Assembly (NCBI RefSeq): GCF_027886425.1
Contig: NZ_CP115671.1
Span: 1,736,001 to 1,800,000, forward strand
Source: Brevundimonas vesicularis
GTDB lineage: Bacteria; Pseudomonadota; Alphaproteobacteria; Caulobacterales; Caulobacteraceae
Direction of reading: 5' to 3'
Length of the DNA: 64,000 nucleotides
Shown: in pieces, positions 34,602 through 40,849 of the stretch
How positions within the stretch are numbered: the stretch's first letter is position 1
Layout of the letters: every line of letters starts with the position of its first letter
Program-made: the position numbers and the translations under genes
The notes under the pieces: model-generated
What the model saw: the letters and a program-made list of their open reading frames with translations, nothing else
Told to the model about the DNA's origin: nothing
The model's database searches: none

Positions 34602-35726
34602 CTACGAACTTAGAGGGTTGGCGTCCTTGATGTGGGATGAGATCGCCCGTCCAATAGCCTCCCCAAGCTTAGGTGGCACCGCGTTGCCAATCAGCATGCC
34701 GACCTTGGCGAAAGTCGGTGTTTCACCGTCTCTCAGGAAGCTGTACTCGCGCGGAAACGACTGCAAAATTGCAGCCTCGCGAAGCGTGATCGCTCGGTTT
34801 TGTTCAGGATGGCCGAAGCGTCCGTTGCCGTAACCGAAACACTGAGTGGTCATCGTCGGGGCAGGGTCGTCCCACGTCATCCGCCCGTAAACCGACGGAT
34901 AGGTCTCGCCCGTCTCCTTCGTGTGGCATTTGGCTCGGAGATCCGCCGGCCAATCCCGCCAGGTTCCTCCAGGCTTGGAGGCCTTTATGCGCTTTAGATT
35001 GGTCTCGCTCAACTTGCACGCCACATGGAGGCTGTCACCCTTGGCTGCCTGACCAGCATTCAGCGCCGGAAGCGTGGCGATAGCTGATCGGACGGTGATG
35101 GGAAGCTCGCCGGTAGCCGCTTTGGGCACATCAATGGGGCCCAGAAGTGAGGCCACCAGAACTAGGCGCTTCCTGGACTGGGGGACCCCGTAGTCGGTGC
35201 AGACCACTTCGTCCCAAGCGACATGGTAGCCGACAGCCTTCAGCCCACCCACGAACTCCTGCCAGATAGGTTTCGCTGCGAGGCCTCGGACGTTTTCCAT
35301 CGTCACGATCTCAGGCCGGACCTCTTCGGCCAGTCGAAGGAACGAGCGAAGCAAATCCCAGCGGCCGTCCGGCGTCTTGCGAGCCTGGGAATAGGTCGAG
35401 AACGGCTGGCATGGCGCGCATCCAGCGAGGACGCGGACGTCGGCACCAGTGAACCAGTCCTGCAGGTCCGACGGGGTGAGTTCAGCGACGCTCTTCTTTT
35501 CGAAGTGACCGCCGCAGTTCTGTTCAAACGGGTGTTTGCAGGCTGGGTCGAGATCGACGCCCGCGGCTATCGTCAGTCCAGCTGTCTTAAGTCCAAACGC
35601 AAGTCCGCCGGCGCCGCAGAACAGGTCTACGACTTTCACGATCGGTTCCCGATCTTTCGGGAGGTTTATGGTCTCCGCCATGATGGTCGGAGTAGCACGT
35701 CCCATGATTCTGTTTAGCCCGCTCAT
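34602..35726 (-). CDS. DNA C5-cytosine methyltransferase
   Basis: 374 aa. Motif I DLFCGAGGLAFGL (34-46), motif IV GCAPCQPFS with catalytic Cys106, motif VI ENV (144-146), motif VIII QSRKR (183-187) and motif X GNAVPPKLGEAIG near the end: complete and probably active. The variable region (about 200-300) that sets specificity gives no recognisable target. Start at 35726 is supported by an ATGA overlap with the 27-aa ORF; MAETINL at 35681 is an alternative. Probably marks phage or host DNA as self for the DUF262-HEPN partners. Confidence 0.92.
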   Translation of the reverse strand: MSGLNRIMGRATPTIMAETINLPKDREPIVKVVDLFCGAGGLAFGLKTAGLTIAAGVDLDPACKHPFEQNCGGHFEKKSVAELTPSDLQDWFTGADVRVLAGCAPCQPFSTYSQARKTPDGRWDLLRSFLRLAEEVRPEIVTMENVRGLAAKPIWQEFVGGLKAVGYHVAWDEVVCTDYGVPQSRKRLVLVASLLGPIDVPKAATGELPITVRSAIATLPALNAGQAAKGDSLHVACKLSETNLKRIKASKPGGTWRDWPADLRAKCHTKETGETYPSVYGRMTWDDPAPTMTTQCFGYGNGRFGHPEQNRAITLREAAILQSFPREYSFLRDGETPTFAKVGMLIGNAVPPKLGEAIGRAISSHIKDANPLSS

Positions 35727-35806
35727 TGCGCCACCCGCGAGATGGCTTCGCCCTGTTGCACCGCGGACTCGTCAGAAACGGACGTATCGAGAATGAATTT
35801 CCTCAT
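35723..35806 (-). CDS. 27-aa linker ORF between rha and the methyltransferase
   Basis: MRKFILDTSVSDESAVQQGE, then AISRVAQ. Its ATG overlaps the Rha stop and its TGA overlaps the methyltransferase ATG, both as ATGA. It thus couples translation of the two large genes; it may have no function as a peptide. Confidence 0.55.
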   Translation of the reverse strand: MRKFILDTSVSDESAVQQGEAISRVAQ

Positions 35807-36540
35807 GCAGCCCTCACGCTGGGCTCTAGTTCCTTCGCAAGGCGCGCGAGGCCTTTCGGTGTCACACGGCACTGCGTCACCACCTTCTCGCTACCGTCCG
35901 AGCGATGAACCGTCGTGGTCTTGTGCTCCAGCAGACCGCTGGCCAGCTTGTCCTGGTACGCCACGTCCCCAGCGTTGCCGACCCGACCGTAAATCCAGCG
36001 GTGCGAACGCAAGAAGGCGAACAGCACCTTGGGTTGGATTTGCAGGGTTTTCGCCGCGTCGGTGATGCAGAGCGAGCCTTCCGCCGTCGCGATCCGGTCG
36101 AGCGCGTCAGCTTTGGGCGTCAGGTCCGCGATCTGGGCCTGCATCTCCATCTTGTCGTTTGCGTAGTCGGCAAGCAGGAGACGAAGGTGCGACGGATTGT
36201 TCAGGTCGATGGTAGGTTTTTGTGCAGTCCGCTCCAACTCCTCCCATCGGTCGATGATCCTGGCGCGAAGCTCGACGCTGTAGCCGGACACTAGGATCAG
36301 GCATTCACGGCGGGGAAGATTGAAGCACGGAAACTGTCTCCGATTGGCCCCGAGATAGGAGCCCCCAAAGTTGGGGGCTGGCGTTTGTAGCTCGTCCAGC
36401 ATGACCTTGATGTCGCGCATCACGTGATCGTGGCGCTTCCCGGTCAGCTCGGCGATCTCGACCGATGACATGGTCTGCGGTGCGCCGTCCGCCTCGACTG
36501 CCAGGAAGGCGAGGGGTTCGCGTTTGGTTAGAGCCACCAT
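35803..36540 (-). CDS. rha: Rha-family antirepressor with ANT C-terminal domain
   Basis: 245 aa. N-terminal MSSVEIAELTGKRHDHVMRDI and NLPRRECLILVSGYSVELRARIIDRWEELE form the Rha domain; ITDAAKTLQIQPKVLFAFLRSHRWIYGR and VTPKGLARLAKEL form the ANT (KilAC) domain. Such proteins inactivate prophage repressors or derail host lysogeny control. A perfect inverted repeat (36360-36379) lies within the gene. Belongs to an operon reading from the RHH-controlled promoter at 37.1 kb. Confidence 0.9.
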   Translation of the reverse strand: MVALTKREPLAFLAVEADGAPQTMSSVEIAELTGKRHDHVMRDIKVMLDELQTPAPNFGGSYLGANRRQFPCFNLPRRECLILVSGYSVELRARIIDRWEELERTAQKPTIDLNNPSHLRLLLADYANDKMEMQAQIADLTPKADALDRIATAEGSLCITDAAKTLQIQPKVLFAFLRSHRWIYGRVGNAGDVAYQDKLASGLLEHKTTTVHRSDGSEKVVTQCRVTPKGLARLAKELEPSVRAA

Positions 36541-36881
36541 CAGTTTACCCCCTCTAGGAAAGCGGCGATTTGTTCGACGATGTTGTAGCCGTCGGCGTCG
36601 AGGTCACAGGCCCGGAGGTGCTTTAGGTGCCGCACCTTCACAAGCAGGTCGTCCCGGCTGCGAGCGGGCGTCTTGGCGATGAGGCGCTCATAATCCCAAC
36701 GTTGGCTGCTGAGCGTGTCTACCTCGTCATCGTCCATGCACCCTTTGATGCGCTCGTCGATGCTCTGGGTCATCCGCTCCCAGGTCGCGAAATCGCTGGA
36801 CGCGGCGGCGGCGACGGCTGGAATGGCCGCGATCACAACGGCGGCGGGCGCTGCGGCGAACAGATTGCGGCGGCTCAGCAT
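36540..36881 (-). CDS. Hypothetical protein with signal-like N-terminus, 113 aa
   Basis: MLSRRNLFAAAPAAVVIAAI then PAVAAAASSD: an RR-motif, Tat-like signal with an AxA cleavage site, followed by a small helical acidic domain. ATG of rha overlaps its stop. Unexpected beside an antirepressor; could be a secreted or periplasmic exclusion factor. Confidence 0.55.
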   Translation of the reverse strand: MLSRRNLFAAAPAAVVIAAIPAVAAAASSDFATWERMTQSIDERIKGCMDDDEVDTLSSQRWDYERLIAKTPARSRDDLLVKVRHLKHLRACDLDADGYNIVEQIAAFLEGVN

Positions 36882-37045
36882 GCGACCAGCTCCGCAGCGG
36901 GAGCCGGGCGGGCCGGGACATTGGAGACGATTGCTGGAGCGTTGCCGCGACCGTTGAAGAAGCGGGCGAGATCGCCGAGCGGGTAGGGAGCGGACACCCA
37001 GCTTGGGTTCAGCCGGGCAGGCATGGTATGGGCTGCGGAAGCCAT
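36875..37045 (-). CDS. Small hypothetical protein, 56 aa
   Basis: MASAAHTMPARLNPSWVSAP and LGDLARFFNGRGN. First gene of the leftward operon, about 70 bases from the promoter; overlaps the next gene by seven bases. Not recognised. Confidence 0.55.
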   Translation of the reverse strand: MASAAHTMPARLNPSWVSAPYPLGDLARFFNGRGNAPAIVSNVPARPAPAAELVAC

Positions 37046-37117
37046 GACGTGATCCTCGTTCGATCCGTTGCGGTTAGGCCCGGTTCAGAGACTGCAATCT
37101 CTGGCCGGGCTGTCCGG

Positions 37118-37162
37118 TTTGTACGTAACCTTGCGTCCGGTGTCAACGGGTGTTACGGACAA
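37118..37162 (-). promoter_or_regulatory. Leftward promoter and inverted-repeat operator of the antirepressor operon
   Basis: Minus strand: -35 TTGACA (37146-37141), 17-bp spacer, -10 TACAAA (37123-37118). Flanking it, TTGTACGTAAC (37119-37129) and GTTACGGACAA (37152-37162) form an 11-bp inverted repeat with one mismatch and a 22-base gap, overlapping -10 and lying just beyond -35. This is the likely binding site of the divergently encoded RHH protein. Confidence 0.72.
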
Positions 37163-37168
37163 TACGTC

Positions 37169-37324
37169 ATGACCGATAAACCGACCTCTTCCGAGCGCTT
37201 CGAGATGCGCGTCCCGTCCGATTGGCTGGCCAAAGTGGACGACTGGCGACGAACACAGGACGACCTTCCGTCGCGAGCAGAGGCTATTCGGCGGTTGGTC
37301 GAGAAAGGTCTCTCTCAGAAGTAA
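37169..37324 (+). CDS. Ribbon-helix-helix repressor (Arc/Mnt-like)
   Basis: 51 aa. ERFEMRVPSDWLAKVDDWRR then LPSRAEAIRRLVEKGL: a beta strand followed by two helices, the minimal RHH fold. Divergent from the rha operon with paired inverted repeats between them, as with Arc/Mnt and ant of P22. Its 3' end overlaps the superinfection-immunity gene, read the other way, by 41 bases. Confidence 0.8.
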   Translation: MTDKPTSSERFEMRVPSDWLAKVDDWRRTQDDLPSRAEAIRRLVEKGLSQK

Positions 37325-37577
37325 GCGACCACACGATTGCGGCCGCCCATCCTAGGAATGTCCAACCCAGGAGCAGGTTGAGCGCAAAAATCGGCAGCTT
37401 CTGACGGTGTTGGCGATGCAGCGCTATCAGCGTTGGAATAAAATACAGCGCCAGGGCGATAACTGCGAAGGTCAGGTGACCCCCGCTGATTTCGAGCGCG
37501 CGGCTGGCGGACAGAAGCACGATCACCAGCAGAATGATGGCAGCGATCAAAGCCGTCTTCAGATCGATGTTTCTCAT
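37284..37577 (-). CDS. imm: Superinfection immunity membrane protein
   Basis: 97 aa. Membrane helices at about 8-26, 34-52 and 65-85; LYFIPTLIALHRQ and LNLLLGWTFLGWAAAIVW are the signature of the Superinf_immunity family (T4 Imm-like), which blocks DNA entry of incoming phages. GGGAG precedes the ATG. Probably expressed in the lysogen. Confidence 0.82.
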   Translation of the reverse strand: MRNIDLKTALIAAIILLVIVLLSASRALEISGGHLTFAVIALALYFIPTLIALHRQHRQKLPIFALNLLLGWTFLGWAAAIVWSLTSERDLSRPTAE

Positions 37578-37624
37578 TCGTCACTCCCGAAAGAGCGACA
37601 GGCTAGGCGTCGAGAGCTTCTGGC

Positions 37625-38026
37625 TCAACCCGCCTTTGTGTCGGGCGAAGTCTTGCCTTGTGGGAGAACTGCTGGCGCAGATGGCGGAGCATCTTCCTTA
37701 CCGGCTTCCACCTTTAAACGAAGATCGCCTGCAACAAGCCACCCAACCACCAGCACGACCACAGCGATAACGCCACCTACAACCCAGGCCGCGCCCCGAA
37801 CAAACGAGACTTTTGCCCTCACGTCGTCAACTTGGGTTTCAAGCTTGTCGACCGTCGCCTGAAGAGCATCAACCTTTTGCTCAACTCGCGAAAACGAGCC
37901 TTTCAGCTCGAACATGGCCTGAAGCAGGAAGCTGTGGCTACCGGCAACTTCCGGCGGAACGGATTGGGCGAAACGGTCGTCCGGCGTGACCGACCTGCCA
38001 TTATCGGCAGTTGGCGGTCTAGCCAT
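37625..38026 (-). CDS. Coiled-coil membrane protein, 133 aa
   Basis: SFSRVEQKVDALQATVDKLE forms a coiled coil (about 40-70), then one membrane helix (WVVGGVIAVVVLVVGWLVA) and a Pro-rich tail. Overlaps the gene before it by eight bases, so the two form a pair. Function unknown; next to Imm it may belong to an exclusion module. Confidence 0.6.
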   Translation of the reverse strand: MARPPTADNGRSVTPDDRFAQSVPPEVAGSHSFLLQAMFELKGSFSRVEQKVDALQATVDKLETQVDDVRAKVSFVRGAAWVVGGVIAVVVLVVGWLVAGDLRLKVEAGKEDAPPSAPAVLPQGKTSPDTKAG

Positions 38027-38291
38027 GAGCAGGAGCCTCGATCTTTGCCTTCATCCAATCCCATATGTCGACCGGCGCACGGCCATGGTACGTCGACATG
38101 CCGATCACGACGGCCGAGTTAAACTCGCCTGAAGCAAGTCCGATAGTCGTTGAAATATCTTGCGCCGTGCCGGTTGCAGCGATCAGCGTAGCGCTGTCGC
38201 TCAAGTTCAAGACATTTCCCGGGTAGCTCTGGTGGATGCGCATCTGAAGCGCGGAGTTTGGGACAAGGCTGACGACGACGAAGATGTTCAT
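38019..38291 (-). CDS. Hypothetical partner of the coiled-coil protein, 90 aa
   Basis: MNIFVVVSLVPNSALQMRIH ... GTAQDISTTIGL ... YHGRAPVDIWDWMKAKIE: compact alpha/beta protein with a well-defined C-terminal GRAP..WDW motif. A possible promoter TTGACG-N17-CACATA lies immediately before the ATG (38291), which would give an almost leaderless mRNA. Not recognised; separate from the tail operon in style. Confidence 0.55.
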   Translation of the reverse strand: MNIFVVVSLVPNSALQMRIHQSYPGNVLNLSDSATLIAATGTAQDISTTIGLASGEFNSAVVIGMSTYHGRAPVDIWDWMKAKIEAPAHG

Positions 38292-38352
38292 TGCCGGATA
38301 TGTGGTCCTACGGAGGGCGTCCGTCAAACTCTCACATCATTGCGAAGGTTTC

Positions 38353-38718
38353 TCAATCGGGTTGTATGTCCACGATCTCGACACCATAGACGCGCGCGAT
38401 CCGGTTGAACTCGGCGTCGGCCATCGCCTCGGCGTCGGAGGCCTTGCCTGTCGGGTCGAAGAACTCGCGGAAATAGTGCTGCGGCCCTGACAGCGTCGGC
38501 TCCCGCTCAACGGCGAGACGGGCGACCATCCACCCGGTCCAGAGGGCCGAGGCCGCTTCACCGCGCCCGCGCTCGGTCAGGATCATGCCCAGGCGATAGG
38601 GCGTCAGCTTCCAGAACTCGGCTTCGGACAGTCCGCCTTTCAGCGCCGCCCGAAGAGCCGCCTCCACAGCGTCGGCCGGCGCGTCTGAGGGTTTGCGGGG
38701 CCAGCTTCGGCGGACCTC
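38353..38718 (-). CDS. Tail assembly chaperone, C-terminal (T-like) extension
   Basis: RRSWPRKPSDAPADAVEAAL ... FWKLTPYRLGMILTER ... ASALWTGWMVARLAVEREP: helical, like the T part of lambda gpGT. No start of its own makes sense; it is read as continuation of the chaperone at 38640-39020 from about 38718. One G added to GGG (38718-38720) would fuse them; no canonical slippery heptamer is seen. Confidence 0.6.
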   Translation of the reverse strand, partial: EVRRSWPRKPSDAPADAVEAALRAALKGGLSEAEFWKLTPYRLGMILTERGRGEAASALWTGWMVARLAVEREPTLSGPQHYFREFFDPTGKASDAEAMADAEFNRIARVYGVEIVDIQPD

Positions 38719-39020
38719 CCGGCCGGGCCGTATTGGGCAAGTTCCCAAGCATCCCAGCAGGCTTTCATGCAAGGCGACAGCGGGTAGACGGCGACAGGGG
38801 CCCCGATCACGTCTGCCTTGGTGATGGCGCCGGCGGTCAGAACCTCCAGCAGATCACCGAGCGCAGACGACGCCCCGGCACGGCCCTTCTGGAGCACCTT
38901 GAAGCGATCCAGCAGCCAATCATGGCCCTTGGCGTCCAAGGCGGCGAAGGTCAGTTGCAGGGCGACCTGCCGCTCGTCTGGGAGCGACAGGCGCACAATG
39001 CCGAGGCGGGCGTCGTTCAT
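38640..39020 (-). CDS. Tail assembly chaperone (G-like)
   Basis: 126 aa as read; MNDARLGIVRLSLPDERQVA ... AKGHDWLLDRFKVLQKG ... LGDLLEVLTAG. Position right after the tail tube gene and before the tape measure (apart from the inserted island) is that of G/GT chaperones. The last about 26 residues are in the overlap where the frame changes. Confidence 0.7.
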   Translation of the reverse strand: MNDARLGIVRLSLPDERQVALQLTFAALDAKGHDWLLDRFKVLQKGRAGASSALGDLLEVLTAGAITKADVIGAPVAVYPLSPCMKACWDAWELAQYGPAGRSAEAGPANPQTRRPTLWRRLFGRR

Positions 39021-39021
39021 G

Positions 39022-39444
39022 TTACGGCGTGACCGTGGTGCGGGTCGGCTTAGCGTCGGGGGTCGCCGATACGCTGTAGGTCACCACGCCGTTGACGGGG
39101 GCGGTCAGCGACACGGTCGGGACGCTCTTGAACTCCTGGGCCTTGGCACCGCGCAGCAGGCGGAAGCCAATCGGCTCGTTGTCGTCGCAGGCCTCATGGA
39201 TGGCGATCTGGGCTTCATCCGTGGGCTCATCGTGCATGGTGAAGGTCAGGGGCACGTTAGGCCGGGCGCCCGAGATGCTTTCCTGCGTGCCAGGGGCGGT
39301 GTCGAAGTCGGTGACGTCGATGCGGTTTTCGGAGAAGCCGAGGCCATTGGCCACGGTGACGCCGGGAACGTTCGTCCAGTCGGGCGAGCCGTCGGTGCCG
39401 AGGTTGACCTCGACCTTGATCGCCCCTTGAGCCAGATAGGCCAT
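39022..39444 (-). CDS. Major tail tube protein
   Basis: 140 aa. AIKVEVNLGTDGSPDWTNVP ... VTDFDTAPGTQESISG ... VPLTFTMHDEPTDEA, then a beta-rich end: the layout of siphophage tail tube subunits. Lies between the tail terminator and chaperone genes, as expected. Confidence 0.82.
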   Translation of the reverse strand: MAYLAQGAIKVEVNLGTDGSPDWTNVPGVTVANGLGFSENRIDVTDFDTAPGTQESISGARPNVPLTFTMHDEPTDEAQIAIHEACDDNEPIGFRLLRGAKAQEFKSVPTVSLTAPVNGVVTYSVSATPDAKPTRTTVTP

Positions 39445-39447
39445 AGG

Positions 39448-39876
39448 TCAGTCCTTTTTCAGTTGGAGCCGGAGCTGAACCCGCCGACCGACCAGCGAGG
39501 GGTCAGTGGTCGGCGCTGCAACCGGCCCGGTAGCGGTCGCGAGAGAGCAGGTTCCGTCCTCGACCTCGATCTGTGAGGCCTGGAGGTGGAAGAGGTCGCG
39601 GATGTCGCGGCCCAGCGCGTCGATGGCGGCTGTCGAGCCGGTGTCGCGAGCGTAGAGGCGGACGTCCTGGGTGATGTCGCGGATGGTCTCGGAGAAGGTG
39701 CTGGCGTCGATGTCGCCCGATGGCGCGGCGATCACCAAGGCGGACTTACCCGTGAACTGGAAGTCGTCGGGGGCACGGTCGTTGAAGATGGCGGCGCGGC
39801 CTTCGAATACGTCGAGGCGGTCGATGATCGACAGCGAGCTGTTCAGGCGGGCGAAGATGGCGGCGGTGCTGTTCAT
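39448..39876 (-). CDS. Tail terminator/completion protein (DUF3168-like)
   Basis: 142 aa. SLSIIDRLDVFEGRAAIFND, SALVIAAPSGDIDAST and ITQDVRLYARDTG agree with DUF3168-type tail completion proteins (lambda U class). Caps the tail tube for joining to the head. Its ATG overlaps the repaired stop of the next upstream gene. Confidence 0.72.
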   Translation of the reverse strand: MNSTAAIFARLNSSLSIIDRLDVFEGRAAIFNDRAPDDFQFTGKSALVIAAPSGDIDASTFSETIRDITQDVRLYARDTGSTAAIDALGRDIRDLFHLQASQIEVEDGTCSLATATGPVAAPTTDPSLVGRRVQLRLQLKKD

Positions 39877-40270
39877 TCTCTCGCCCCCTGACGAACGCCT
39901 CGGTCAGCTCGCGCTGGTTCTCTTTCGCCGGCACATCCATGAAGGGGCGCGCCGCAATGCGCTCGGTGCCGTTGTGCAGGGGCAGGGCGTAGGCGGCGTT
40001 GGCGGTGACCGTGCCGACCTTGGCGTCCCCGTCGTCGCGGATGGTCGGATCGGCGTTCGTGTTGGCGACGAGGTTGCCCAGGTCGCGGGCAGGTGGCTCG
40101 CCGGGGGCTGAGGCCTGATGCTTCCCGTATTGCTTCCCGGTCCCGGCGCGGTTCAGCACGTCGGTCTTGAGGATGCGCTCGTATTCCCCGAGTGCCGGTC
40201 GAAGGCCAGCTTCAGCCGCGCGATCCGAAACGGCATCGATGGCGCCGAGGTCGAGCGTGACTTTCGCCAT
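39873..40270 (-). CDS. HK97 gp10-like head-tail joining protein (frameshifted at end)
   Basis: About 132 aa. HQASAPGEPPARDLGNLVAN and AAYALPLHNGTERIAARPFM are diagnostic of the HK97 gp10 family. As written the frame overruns its natural end; a sixth base in the run 39884-39888 gives FVRGARE and a TGA that overlaps the next ATG. Confidence 0.82.
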
Positions 40271-40292
40271 CGGGGTCTCCTATGACGACCGG

Positions 40293-40478
40293 ATGTCCGA
40301 ACCTTTGAAGCTCGTCATCGTCTCGCTCACCGAGCCGCGCCAATATCTGACAGCAGGCAAGGAATGGTCGCCGGATCGGAGCGAAGCCGTCGAACTGGAC
40401 TGGCGCGAGGCCGCTGAGATGAGGGCGTCGCTGCCGAAGGGCGTTCAAGCCGCTCCGGTGCCGGCGAAGGACGCCTAG
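40293..40478 (+). CDS. Plus-strand small ORF, 61 aa (moron candidate)
   Basis: MSEPLKLVIVSLTEPRQYLT ... EAAEMRASLPKGVQAAP. Placed exactly in the gap between two head-tail genes of the other strand, sharing a CTAG with the convergent stop. Ribosome-binding site weak. Could be a moron or a chance ORF. Confidence 0.4.
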   Translation: MSEPLKLVIVSLTEPRQYLTAGKEWSPDRSEAVELDWREAAEMRASLPKGVQAAPVPAKDA

Positions 40479-40849
40479 CGCGCCTGCAACTCGGCTAGGG
40501 CGCCGGCCAGGTCGCCTGTCCGCTCGATGACTTCGAACGTGGTCATCAGCAGGCCCTTGGCGGGGTCTGGCGCTGCGATCTTGTGGCCCTTCGCTGGATG
40601 GATGCCGGACGGCAGGCTGGCGGCGAGGACCAAGACGCGTCGATCGGTTGCAGGTATGCCCAGCGCGACGCGGCGGGTGTCCTTGTAGCTGCCGACCAGG
40701 GCCTTGCAGGGGTAGATGGTCGCCGGGCCCGTGGTGTAACCGCCCTGGCCATCTGGAGTGCGGGCGCCCGGAACAGTGAGGGAGCCGTCTTCGAAGTCGT
40801 CTCCGAAGTCTTCCAGCGCCTCATCAGCAACACCGTCGAGGATGCTCAT
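40475..40849 (-). CDS. Head closure/head-tail joining protein
   Basis: 124 aa. ATIYPCKALVGSYKDTRRVA and DRRVLVLAASLPSGIHPAKG recall small beta-barrel stopper proteins between connector and tail terminator. ATG 40849 overlaps the head morphogenesis stop. Assigned mainly by order. Confidence 0.6.
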   Translation of the reverse strand: MSILDGVADEALEDFGDDFEDGSLTVPGARTPDGQGGYTTGPATIYPCKALVGSYKDTRRVALGIPATDRRVLVLAASLPSGIHPAKGHKIAAPDPAKGLLMTTFEVIERTGDLAGALAELQAR

